Assembly: GCA_900758315.1 (NCBI GenBank)
Contig: CAAERF010000611.1
Location: 1 to 7,477 of the forward strand
Source of the DNA: an uncultured Oscillospiraceae bacterium
GTDB lineage: Bacteria; Bacillota; Clostridia; Oscillospirales; Oscillospiraceae
Length of the DNA: 7,477 nucleotides
Reading direction: 5' to 3'
In this document: positions 1 through 4,763 of the stretch, piece by piece
Position numbering within the stretch: the first letter of the stretch is position 1
Layout: each line of letters starts with the position of its first letter
Notes under the pieces: generated by a model
What the model saw: only the letters and a program-made list of their open reading frames with translations
What the model was told of the DNA's origin: nothing
The model's database searches: none
Translations under genes and position numbers: made by a program

Positions 1-234
1 CAGATGACCCGGCTGGATTATGCACGGTATGATCATCTGATTGGCATGGACGAAAGTAATCTGTGCGACATCCTGCGGCTTGTCGGCGGAGACCCTCAGC
101 ATAAAGTCTCGCTGCTGATGGCGCATACGGATCATCCCCGTGAAGTGGCAGACCCATGGTTCACGGGAGATTTTGAAACCACATGGCAGGATATACTGGA
201 AGGCTGCACGGCATTGCTTGAGGAACTGCGCTAA
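1..234 (+). CDS. Low-molecular-weight protein-tyrosine phosphatase, C-terminal part (5' end outside window)
   Basis: The reading frame is open from base 1 to a TAA at 232-234, giving the last 77 residues; the N-terminal P-loop (CX5R) that carries the nucleophilic cysteine lies outside the window. The visible part has the typical second half of the family: a 'YDHLIGMDESNL' segment (in the family 'D.I..MD..N'), then 'EVADPWFTGDFE', which matches the conserved DP(Y/W) loop whose aspartate acts as the general acid, then a final helix ending in LLEELR. Family members remove phosphate from tyrosine in cytosolic proteins, in bacteria often in control of polysaccharide synthesis or stress; the target here cannot be told. 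It runs opposite to every other gene here and ends normally, so it is probably the chromosomal neighbour of the mobile element rather than part of it. Confidence is good for the family and moderate for host origin. Confidence 0.8.
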   Translation, partial: QMTRLDYARYDHLIGMDESNLCDILRLVGGDPQHKVSLLMAHTDHPREVADPWFTGDFETTWQDILEGCTALLEELR

Positions 235-246
235 ATTGGCGTAAAT
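234..246 (+). repeat. 13-base direct repeat, copy 1 (AATTGGCGTAAAT)
   Basis: The same 13 bases occur at 730-742. This copy overlaps the last base of the phosphatase stop codon. Both copies are followed a few bases later by a GGCGTATGC-like string. Such a pair at an element end could be a duplicated attachment core or a pair of integrase arm sites; the sequence alone does not decide. Confidence 0.6.
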
Positions 247-263
247 TTGGGCGTATGCCAAAT
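245..263. other. Candidate integrase core site (dyad with 7-base spacer)
   Basis: ATTTGG (245-250) and CCAAAT (258-263) form a perfect 6-base inverted repeat around a 7-base centre (251-257), 11 bases past the phosphatase stop codon. Tyrosine recombinase core sites are commonly short inverted repeats around a 6-8 base overlap, so this is a reasonable crossover candidate. A related string, ATTTGGCGTATGC, occurs at 755-767 next to the integrase stop. No empty site is available for comparison, so this is inference. Confidence 0.3.
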
Positions 264-346
264 CAGGAGTGTTTGACACTTGCCAACGACAAATTGATTT
301 AACCACAGGAGAAGTTGCCTGTCAGCATAAAATCTCTATACGAAAC

Positions 347-395
347 AAAAAGCGGCAGCTACGTTGTATTTTCACAACATAGCTGCCGCTTTTTT
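347..395. terminator. Strong bidirectional intrinsic terminator
   Basis: A perfect 11-base stem (351-361 with 380-390) continues past one C/A mismatch into GTTGT (363-367) paired with ACAAC (374-378), leaving a 6-base loop. It is followed by six T on the + strand and preceded by five A, so it should end transcription from both sides. It lies about 110 bases after the phosphatase stop and about 380 bases beyond the integrase stop on the other strand, so it could serve either convergent unit and keep chromosome and element transcription apart. Confidence 0.85.
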
Positions 396-720
396 GCGTT
401 TGGAGTTCGGTGTACCTACTACACCAATCCGCCTATTCGATTCTTACACCACACCGCTTTGTAAGGCTCCTTTTCAGGAAAACGTCCCAAAATTGGTGTA
501 GTTGTGGTGTAGTACCGCAGATATCGCCCGAATTTCGTTTGAAAATTTATCGCATCTGCGTTTCAATTTTGCATTTTACTGCTCAATCGGCTTCATCGTG
601 GGGATGTCATCGACGAGCAGTTATAAGCCTTTATTTCTTGATACTACTCTACACCGCAAGGGTTGAATTTTGCCATTCCATTTACATCTCTACACAAGCC
701 TTTATCCGAACTGTATCGTT

Positions 721-767
721 TGGCGTATGAATTGGCGTAAATGGCGTATGGCGTATTTGGCGTATGC
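721..767 (+). repeat. Array of five GGCGTA repeats beside the integrase stop codon
   Basis: GGCGTA starts at 722, 734, 743, 750 and 759, all in the same orientation with steps of 12, 9, 7 and 9 bases. Four of the five are followed by T. The array ends 7 bases before the integrase stop codon. Its position and direct orientation match arm-type binding sites of Tn916-like integrases, whose N-terminal domain reads short direct repeats. It includes copy 2 (730-742) of the 13-base repeat at 234-246. Confidence 0.6.
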
Positions 768-773
768 TTTATT

Positions 774-2036
774 TTATTCTTCAGGGTCTTTCCACTGTGC
801 GAACTGACGGTCAAGATTTTCAAATTCAGACTTCCGCAGTTCCTTGGTCACATCCGCATAGATGTTCAAGGTCGTAGAAATATCCGAATGTCCCAGCGCA
901 TCCTGAATCACCTTGATGTTCACGCCCGCTTCGCACATCCGGGTCGTGAAGGTATGCCGCAGGGTGTGGCAGCTGAAACGCGGCAGGAGTACGGTGCTGT
1001 TCGGATTCTTCGCCAGCACTTCATCGTTGCAGTCCCGGATGATGCGCCGGATGGCCTTGTTCAGCGTTCCCTGATGCTGGCACTCTCCAAAGCGATTGAC
1101 GAAGATGAAGTCCGTGTAACCGTCCACCGTTACCGTGCAATGGATCTCTGCTTCTTCCTGATAGGCACGTTCCTTTTCAAAGGCTTCTTTCACGAAGTCC
1201 ATCATCGGAACAGTGCGGACACCAGCCTTTGTTTTGGGCGAGTGGCAGTTGAAGTAGCAGCCCTTCCTGCCGCCGTTGTTCTCACGGTGGTCGTAGTTGA
1301 CCAGCGTGTGGTTGACGGAGATCGTGCCTTCCTCTAAATCCACATCGCACCAGCGCAGGCCAGTGGCTTCTCCTACGCGCAAGCCCGTTCCCAGCATGAC
1401 CGCAAAAATCGGGTACCAGTGCTGGTACTTCGGCGTTTTGGAGAGGTAGGACAGCAACAGATTCTGCTCTGCTACGGTCAGTGCCTTACGGCGGTTGGTT
1501 TCAAACTGATGTGCCTTTTTCAGCTCCCGCAGAACATTGTCCGAGGGATTGCTCCGCAGATAGCAATCATCCACCGCCATGTCCAGCACCTGATGCAAAA
1601 CCGTGTGTACGCTGTCAATCGTAGAGATCTGCAAGCCCCGCTCATCCGCCAACGTGTTGTAGAACTGTTTCACGTCCGACTTCTTGAGCGCAGACACCTT
1701 CGATTTGCCGAAATCCGGCTCCACGAACTGCCGATAAAGGTACAGATAATTCTGAAAGGTGTTGTCCTTCAGACCACGCTTGACCTTTGCCCACAGGGTA
1801 AACACATCGTTCAGGGTGACGTACCGTGCTTCTGCCTTGATGCCTTCCAGCGAATCTCGCTGAATGTCGTTTTCCTTTTTCCGAAGTTCCTCTAAGGTCG
1901 CGGCATAAATAGAGTGCCGCTTGCCATCCGGGGAAGTCCAACGGAAATCGTACTTGCCATCTTTGCGCTGGGATTCCCCTTTGCGGAGAACCACACGCGC
2001 CTTGTCTTTGCGTTTCGTATTCTGAGTTGTTGCCAT
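774..2036 (-). CDS. int: Tn916-type tyrosine integrase
   Basis: A 420-residue site-specific recombinase that would integrate and excise the element by cutting with an active-site tyrosine. Residues about 14-60 match the small arm-binding domain of Tn916 Int (RVVLRKGESQRKDGKYDFRW, then a basic/aromatic strand and a helix). Residues about 72-165 are the SAM-like core-binding domain. Residues about 185-410 are the catalytic domain with the full set: R220 (GTGLR), K270 (KTKAGVR hairpin), H357 and R360 (HTLRH), H383 (LGHS) and the nucleophile Y393 (NIYADV). The length matches the usual ~400 residues, so the enzyme looks intact. The ATG start at 2036 has AAAGGAG 8 bases upstream. The gene ends against the GGCGTA array, as expected for an integrase beside its attachment site, and xis lies just upstream. 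A candidate promoter at 2090-2119 contains the same GGCGTAT motif, suggesting self-repression. Confidence 0.95.
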   Translation of the reverse strand: MATTQNTKRKDKARVVLRKGESQRKDGKYDFRWTSPDGKRHSIYAATLEELRKKENDIQRDSLEGIKAEARYVTLNDVFTLWAKVKRGLKDNTFQNYLYLYRQFVEPDFGKSKVSALKKSDVKQFYNTLADERGLQISTIDSVHTVLHQVLDMAVDDCYLRSNPSDNVLRELKKAHQFETNRRKALTVAEQNLLLSYLSKTPKYQHWYPIFAVMLGTGLRVGEATGLRWCDVDLEEGTISVNHTLVNYDHRENNGGRKGCYFNCHSPKTKAGVRTVPMMDFVKEAFEKERAYQEEAEIHCTVTVDGYTDFIFVNRFGECQHQGTLNKAIRRIIRDCNDEVLAKNPNSTVLLPRFSCHTLRHTFTTRMCEAGVNIKVIQDALGHSDISTTLNIYADVTKELRKSEFENLDRQFAQWKDPEE

Positions 2037-2089
2037 GAGCGTTGCTCCTTTCTACATCGCGGTGCAGAAAAGAGCGTTGTTCTGTGTTC

Positions 2090-2119
2090 ATAGTACCACA
2101 GATACGCCATTCTCTGCAA
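2090..2119 (-). promoter_or_regulatory. Predicted integrase promoter with an internal GGCGTAT motif
   Basis: On the - strand TTGCAG (2119-2114) is separated by 18 bases from TACTAT (2095-2090), a fair sigma-A promoter whose transcript would start near 2083, about 45 bases before the int ATG. The spacer carries GGCGTAT (2108-2102), the same word repeated at the element end. TCTGTG (2081-2086) and CACAGA (2097-2102) form a dyad around the -10 box. Both could be operator contacts. Confidence 0.4.
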
Positions 2120-2147
2120 GACGTTTTGAAAATTATCCGGGACATTT

Positions 2148-2342
2148 TCAAAGCGAGTACATTCGCTCCGTATATTCATCCAGCTTGCGCCGCTTGATGA
2201 GCCGCTTGGAGCCCACCCACAACACGAACTGGCAATGTTCGCTATCCGATAATGAACGCAGCTTGTTGATGCCAATGCCAGAGTAAGCCGCAGCTTCTTC
2301 CAGCGTCAGATTGCTCTTTTCCCAAATCGGGACATCCTTCAT
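2148..2342 (-). CDS. xis: Excisionase (Tn916 Xis-like)
   Basis: A 64-residue protein that resembles the Tn916 excisionase group: it opens with VPIWEKSNLTLEEAAAYSGI and continues with GINKLRSL, a winged-helix (MerR/Xis-like) recognition unit, then a basic wing 'GSKRLIKRRKLDEY'. Such proteins bend DNA at the attachment site and steer the integrase toward excision. The ATG at 2342 has GGAGGT 6 bases upstream, an almost ideal ribosome binding site. It lies 111 bases upstream of int, the usual xis-int order. A 14-base palindrome lies just upstream, over a possible promoter. Length and motifs fit an intact gene. Confidence 0.9.
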   Translation of the reverse strand: MKDVPIWEKSNLTLEEAAAYSGIGINKLRSLSDSEHCQFVLWVGSKRLIKRRKLDEYTERMYSL

Positions 2343-2370
2343 AGGCAGACCTCCGTATCCTTATAGCCGG

Positions 2371-2404
2371 ATGCAATATTGCATATCCAGCAGTTCTTTT
2401 TCAA
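2371..2404 (-). promoter_or_regulatory. Candidate xis promoter overlapped by a perfect 14-base palindrome
   Basis: ATGCAATATTGCAT (2371-2384) is a perfect palindrome 29 bases before the xis start codon. On the - strand TTGAAA (2404-2399) followed 17 bases later by CAATAT (2381-2376) gives a weak promoter whose -10 falls inside the palindrome. This is a classic repressor layout and would allow xis-int to be switched separately from the rep-dnaC genes upstream. The palindrome is certain; the promoter is tentative. Confidence 0.4.
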
Positions 2405-2418
2405 GTATCTATCTCGGA

Positions 2419-3234
2419 TTATCCAATCAATGCTTTCAGCCGTTCCAGCTTTTCTTGTGCGTTTTCTCTCCGTAAGCTGACACCAATACAGGAGATGGGA
2501 ACGCACATCTCCAACAGGCGGTCATAGATGCGGGCATGGGTGATATCCTGCGGATGCCGGATCTCATCCAGTGTCAGATTGGTGGTGACGATCAGGGGCT
2601 TCCGGCTGCGGTAGCGACTGTCTACAATGTTGTAGATCTGTTCCAGTGCGTACTCGGTGCCACGCTCCATACCGAAATCATCAATGATTAGAAGTGGATA
2701 GCGGCACAACCTGTCTACGACCTCATTCCGCCCGGAGAAGCTGTTGTTCAGTTCGTTCAGGATGTGCGCGAAGTTCGTCATGCACACAGGCACTTCCTGC
2801 TCCATCAGAGCGTTTGCAATGCACCCGGCAAGGAAACTCTTGCCTGTGCCAACACCGCCCCAGAGCAGCAGCCCAATGTTCTCTGAGTGCATGGTCTGCC
2901 ACTGCTCCACATAGCGGTGTGCATGGCGAATCTGTGGGCTGCGCCCATTGTCGTTTGCAAATGTCCAATCCAGCATCGCAGAATCCGAAAAGCCGTCTGC
3001 TTTCAGCCGCCGCACAAGGTCGAGGTGCTTCTGCTCCTTAACAGTTGCCTCCTGCCGTTCCCGTTCGGCTTTGTGACAGGCACATTCTACCGGATGCTTG
3101 TTCTTTCCCATCAGGACAAGACCTTTGGGAAAGAAGGCTTCCTTGGGCGTTTGGCACTTGCCGCAATAAAGCAGACCGTTGTCTCCGTGATAGTCCGCTG
3201 CGTTTCTGGGCATACTGGAAACGGGGGGGTCCAA
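2419..3234 (-). CDS. DnaC/IstB-like ATPase (replicative helicase loader)
   Basis: An AAA+ ATPase of the DnaC/DnaI/IstB group, expected to load the replicative helicase at the origin opened by the neighbouring Rep. Numbered from the TTG at 3234 (271 residues): C24-X2-C27 and C51-X-C53 suggest an N-terminal zinc knot; Walker A is GGVGTGKS (126-133), Walker B LLIIDDFG (181-188), sensor 1 is TTN (217-219), and arginines at 235 and 239 (ARIYDRL) sit where the family has its arginine finger. The start is unusual. Neither the TTG nor the ATG at 3213 has a nearby ribosome binding site, but AAGGAG at 3263-3268 is ideally spaced for an ATA at 3255-3253, which adds seven in-frame codons (AUA-K-T-I-E-K-I) before the TTG. 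That ATA overlaps the rep stop codon as ATAA. The true protein may therefore run from 3255 (278 residues) and be translationally coupled to rep. IstB of an insertion sequence is the alternative, but no IstA is present. Confidence 0.88.
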   Translation of the reverse strand: MDPPVSSMPRNAADYHGDNGLLYCGKCQTPKEAFFPKGLVLMGKNKHPVECACHKAERERQEATVKEQKHLDLVRRLKADGFSDSAMLDWTFANDNGRSPQIRHAHRYVEQWQTMHSENIGLLLWGGVGTGKSFLAGCIANALMEQEVPVCMTNFAHILNELNNSFSGRNEVVDRLCRYPLLIIDDFGMERGTEYALEQIYNIVDSRYRSRKPLIVTTNLTLDEIRHPQDITHARIYDRLLEMCVPISCIGVSLRRENAQEKLERLKALIG

Positions 3235-3251
3235 AATTTTCTCAATCGTCT

Positions 3252-3980
3252 TTATAGGCTTTCTCCTTCCGCAAAGGTGTAGTCCGGGATACCAGGTGTT
3301 GTCTTTTTCTCTGTCTTCTGCCGCTTTGCCCAGATACGCAGCGTTGCAGCATGGTCGGCGTACTTCCTTCCGGTGGACTGGATATAGGCGGATAGCTGCT
3401 CGATCAGACCATCCAGCCCTGCAAAGTCAGCCTTGAGCCGTTTATACTCCTTTTCCGTCAGAAAGACATTCTGGTATTCTCCCAATGAGAGATGAGTACG
3501 GTTTGCTCTTATCAGGTGGTTATCTTTCAGGTTGTTCTTATTACGTTGGTTAGGTGTGCATTTTTGCGCAACCATACTGTGCGTTTCTGCACAATCAGAC
3601 TGCGTACTGGTGCATACTGTGACTGAGCAATTCTGCACAGTATGCGGAACCTTGAGCAGAATGTGGCTGGGTTTGGAAAATCCGCTGCGCACTCGCTCGG
3701 CAAGTTCCGCTTTTTCCAGTTCAGCAAAAGAGCGTGTCACACTGGAAACGCAGCACCCTAAATCCTTCGCCAGATGAGAAAGCGGATAGATCACATAAAT
3801 ACGCCCCTGATTGTCCACCCAGTTATTTTTCTGCGAGAGAGTGGCACGGTCGAGCAGGAGCGTGTAGAGCAGCTTTGACGTGTGGCTCAGGTCAGCGTCG
3901 AGAAGAAACCGGGCATAGGGCAGATACTGCGGCAGTGGCATATTGGCTTTCAAGTAGTCTGAAATAATCTTCACCTCCAA
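3252..3980 (-). CDS. rep: RepA_N-type replication initiator
   Basis: A 242-residue protein if read from the TTG at 3980. Residues about 14-112 match the RepA_N initiator domain: 'LPQYLPYARFLL', 'TSKLLYTLLLDRATLS', then 'NQGRIYVIYPLSHLAKDLGCC..SSVTRSFAELEKAELAERVR', a winged helix that binds the origin. Residues 113-165 are a poorly conserved linker, and about 166-222 form a charged helical C-terminal domain. Family members start replication of low-copy Firmicute plasmids and also occur on integrative elements. The linker DNA holds four 23-bp iterons (3555-3646), so the origin probably lies inside the gene, as known for this family. The start is unclear. GGAGGT (3978-3973) is best placed for ATT codons at 3968 or 3965, whereas the TTG (3980), GTG (3974) and ATG (3941) have no proper ribosome binding site. 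It overlaps the probable dnaC start and is preceded by a 783-bp structured noncoding stretch. Confidence 0.88.
   Translation of the reverse strand: MEVKIISDYLKANMPLPQYLPYARFLLDADLSHTSKLLYTLLLDRATLSQKNNWVDNQGRIYVIYPLSHLAKDLGCCVSSVTRSFAELEKAELAERVRSGFSKPSHILLKVPHTVQNCSVTVCTSTQSDCAETHSMVAQKCTPNQRNKNNLKDNHLIRANRTHLSLGEYQNVFLTEKEYKRLKADFAGLDGLIEQLSAYIQSTGRKYADHAATLRIWAKRQKTEKKTTPGIPDYTFAEGESL
3253..3268 (-). promoter_or_regulatory. Ribosome binding site of dnaC pointing to an AUA start
   Basis: On the - strand AAGGAG (3268-3263) is followed after 7 bases by ATA (3255-3253). This ATA is in frame with dnaC and overlaps the rep stop TAA by two bases (ATAA). A single G-to-A change from ATGA would turn both ATG into ATA and TGA into TAA, so this may be a former ATG start. 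No other plausible start lies at a workable distance. Confidence 0.5.
3555..3646 (+). repeat. Four tandem 23-bp iterons inside rep (likely origin)
   Basis: Units start at 3555, 3578, 3601 and 3624, exactly 23 bases apart. The first 16 bases of units 1, 2 and 4 are TGTGCATTTTTGCGCA, TGTGCGTTTCTGCACA and TGAGCAATTCTGCACA; unit 3 is more diverged (13 of 23 identical to unit 2, against 18 of 23 for unit 1 versus 2). Because 23 is not a multiple of 3, each unit is read in another frame and encodes different residues, so the repetition acts on DNA, not protein. CATACTGTG at 3573 and 3613 and its inverse CACAGTATG at 3636 add further symmetry. In the RepA_N family the replication origin is known to lie in the central part of rep. 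Confidence 0.7.
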
Positions 3981-3997
3981 TTTTTACGTTCTATCAT
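3971..3997 (-). CDS. Possible 8-residue leader peptide before rep
   Basis: ATG at 3997 opens an 8-codon frame (MIERKNWR) whose TGA stop (3973-3971) overlaps the end of the GGAGGT ribosome binding site of rep. A ribosome ending here would cover or expose the rep start, a layout seen in translational coupling. It has no clear ribosome binding site of its own, so it may be chance. Confidence 0.2.
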   Translation of the reverse strand: MIERKNWR

Positions 3998-4026
3998 GGT
4001 GCTTTAGGGGGCTGAGAATTGTAAGC

Positions 4027-4053
4027 GCAAGATTCGCCCGTGTCGCCTCAAAA
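4027..4053 (+). repeat. Left arm of the long inverted repeat
   Basis: Fourteen bases (4027-4040) and seven bases (4047-4053) are matched in inverse by 4709-4722 and 4696-4702, with an equal 6-base unmatched gap in both arms. No target-site duplication is visible outside the arms. Confidence 0.75.
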
Positions 4054-4117
4054 CTCACTTTCGTAATTTTGGCCGACGGCGAACTTGCTGGAGATTTCAC
4101 TCCCCAGTCCCTCGATG

Positions 4118-4146
4118 AAATCTGAAAATCTGCAATTTTCAGATTT
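4118..4146. other. 12-bp perfect hairpin with CTGCA loop
   Basis: AAATCTGAAAAT (4118-4129) pairs with ATTTTCAGATTT (4135-4146) around CTGCA. The left arm can instead pair with AGATTTCA/TGAAATCT (4092-4099 with 4116-4123), so two exclusive folds exist. No long T run follows on either strand, so it is not a standard terminator. Confidence 0.65.
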
Positions 4147-4178
4147 TGGCTCCCCATAAAAATGGTGAGCAGCCGAGA

Positions 4179-4225
4179 TGCAGGGCATCATCGGGGACGT
4201 GTGGGACTGCATCCCACACCCTGCA
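4179..4225. other. Compound hairpin with CTGCA loop
   Basis: GTGTGGGA (4199-4206) pairs with TCCCACAC (4212-4219) around CTGCA, the same 5-base loop as the hairpin at 4118-4146. TGCAGGG (4179-4185) and CCCTGCA (4219-4225) can extend or compete with it, and GATGC/GCATC (4178-4189) forms a small side hairpin. Confidence 0.6.
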
Positions 4226-4277
4226 CCGAACAACCATTCAACAGAGATTTGCGAATCCCTGCTGTCTGCTTGTCCGG

Positions 4278-4303
4278 TTTTTTGCTGTCGGTCTCTCCGC
4301 AAG
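4278..4303 (+). repeat. Repeated module TTTTTTGCTGTC...TCCGCAAG, copy 1
   Basis: TTTTTTGCTGTC (4278-4289) and, 6 bases later, TCCGCAAG (4296-4303). Both words recur in the same order at 4485-4496 and 4510-4517 with a 13-base spacer. This suggests an internal duplication or two copies of a binding or structural module within the noncoding block. Confidence 0.5.
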
Positions 4304-4484
4304 CTATTCCTGCCCGATTCACTCCGGCGTTCTGGCTTTCCTTGGTGCGCTCTTGTCCTGGCGGCACTTCACCGGAAAGTTATATTGGCTTGCAGCCGAC
4401 GATTCTGTTGTCAAGGAACACTGGTTTTCAATCTTAGAATTGGAGAAAGCCCGTTTCGCAAGGTACTTTCAAAATCTTTACAGA

Positions 4485-4517
4485 TTTTTTGCTGTCTCAC
4501 AAATAGGAATCCGCAAG
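4485..4517 (+). repeat. Repeated module TTTTTTGCTGTC...TCCGCAAG, copy 2
   Basis: Second copy of the two-word module found at 4278-4303, lying 207 bases further on, with a longer spacer. Confidence 0.5.
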
Positions 4518-4639
4518 GGCAGTTTCATATACAATTTTTTGAAATTTTCAAAATTTCATCCACCCACGAGGCGGGAGCATTGTGGCTGCGAGATGAATTT
4601 TCATCAAGCCAACCATCAGAAACGGACGGTTCTGTATGA

Positions 4640-4673
4640 GGGCATGGGGAGCAGAATCCCCATCAAGATGCCC
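4640..4673. other. Two-part hairpin near the parB end
   Basis: ATGGGGA (4644-4650) pairs with TCCCCAT (4657-4663) around a 6-base loop, and GGGCAT (4640-4645) can pair with ATGCCC (4668-4673) as a competing outer stem. It is about 90 bases past the parB stop. It lacks a T run, so it is unlikely to be a plain terminator. Confidence 0.55.
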
Positions 4674-4695
4674 GATATGAAAAGCCCAAATAGGA

Positions 4696-4722
4696 TTTTG
4701 AGTTACTCCGGGCGAATCTTGC
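4696..4722 (-). repeat. Right arm of the long inverted repeat
   Basis: Inverse match of 4027-4053: TTTTGAG (4696-4702), a 6-base unmatched gap, then CGGGCGAATCTTGC (4709-4722). It lies 41 bases past the parB stop codon. Confidence 0.75.
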
Positions 4723-4763
4723 CCTGATAAATGTGCAGGCAGTGATCTTCGGAGAAGTCAGCG

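Larger units (their letters stand above)
235..773. other. Gene-free element end: candidate attachment and integrase arm-binding region
   Basis: No convincing gene lies here. The 106-residue open frame at 410-730 has no recognisable family and no good ribosome binding site. The stretch contains a strong terminator (347-395) and 13 copies of GGYGTA counting both strands: GGCGTA at 238, 250, 722, 734, 743, 750 and 759; GGTGTA at 409, 495 and 506; TACACC (reverse strand) at 420, 445 and 650. About 0.5 would be expected by chance. Several share the longer form WTTGGYGTA. In Tn916-type and phage-type elements the integrase gene lies next to the attachment site, where short direct repeats bind the N-terminal arm domain of the integrase. 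By inference the element boundary lies between 235 and 770. Confidence 0.55.
4027..4722 (-). ncRNA. Structured noncoding block enclosed by a long inverted repeat (candidate large ncRNA or cis-acting locus)
   Basis: The 783 bp between parB and rep hold no credible protein gene. GCAAGATTCGCCCG (4027-4040) is perfectly inverted at 4709-4722. After a 6-base unmatched stretch on each side, CTCAAAA (4047-4053) is again inverted at 4696-4702. Between these arms lie many local hairpins: 4118-4146 (12-bp stem), 4149-4170, 4179-4225 (with an inner 8-bp stem at 4199-4219), 4540-4558, 4592-4605, 4617-4634 and 4640-4673. The layout resembles a large ornate RNA closed by a terminal helix, but a rep leader with antisense control, a partition site for ParB or a single-strand origin fits too. 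The - strand is assumed because all flanking genes read that way. I do not recognise a known RNA family. Confidence 0.45.

Noticed and set aside
410..730. 106-residue + strand frame in the attachment region
   Set aside because: No family resemblance and no good ribosome binding site; it is made of the repeat motifs themselves.
741..1337. 198-residue + strand frame antisense to int
   Set aside because: Complete overlap with the well-supported integrase; no domain; begins inside the GGCGTA array.
3225..3980. IstA/IstB insertion sequence reading of the DnaC-like gene
   Set aside because: No IstA transposase is adjacent; the partner is a RepA_N-type initiator, which supports a helicase-loader role.
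4048..4302. 84-residue - strand open frame ending in ...KFAVGQNYESEF
   Set aside because: TTG start without a ribosome binding site. The sequence runs through two hairpins and one arm of the long inverted repeat, so structure explains it better than coding.
4027..4722. Miniature transposon (MITE) bounded by the inverted repeat
   Set aside because: No target-site duplication outside the arms (the bases before 4027 and after 4722 do not match), and the arms contain an internal mismatched gap. Not excluded but weaker than an RNA or cis-acting site.
4146..4727. 193-residue + strand open frame over the noncoding block
   Set aside because: It starts at TTG inside a hairpin arm, has no ribosome binding site and no recognisable domain, and overlaps open frames in the other + frames. 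The stretch is simply poor in + strand stops.
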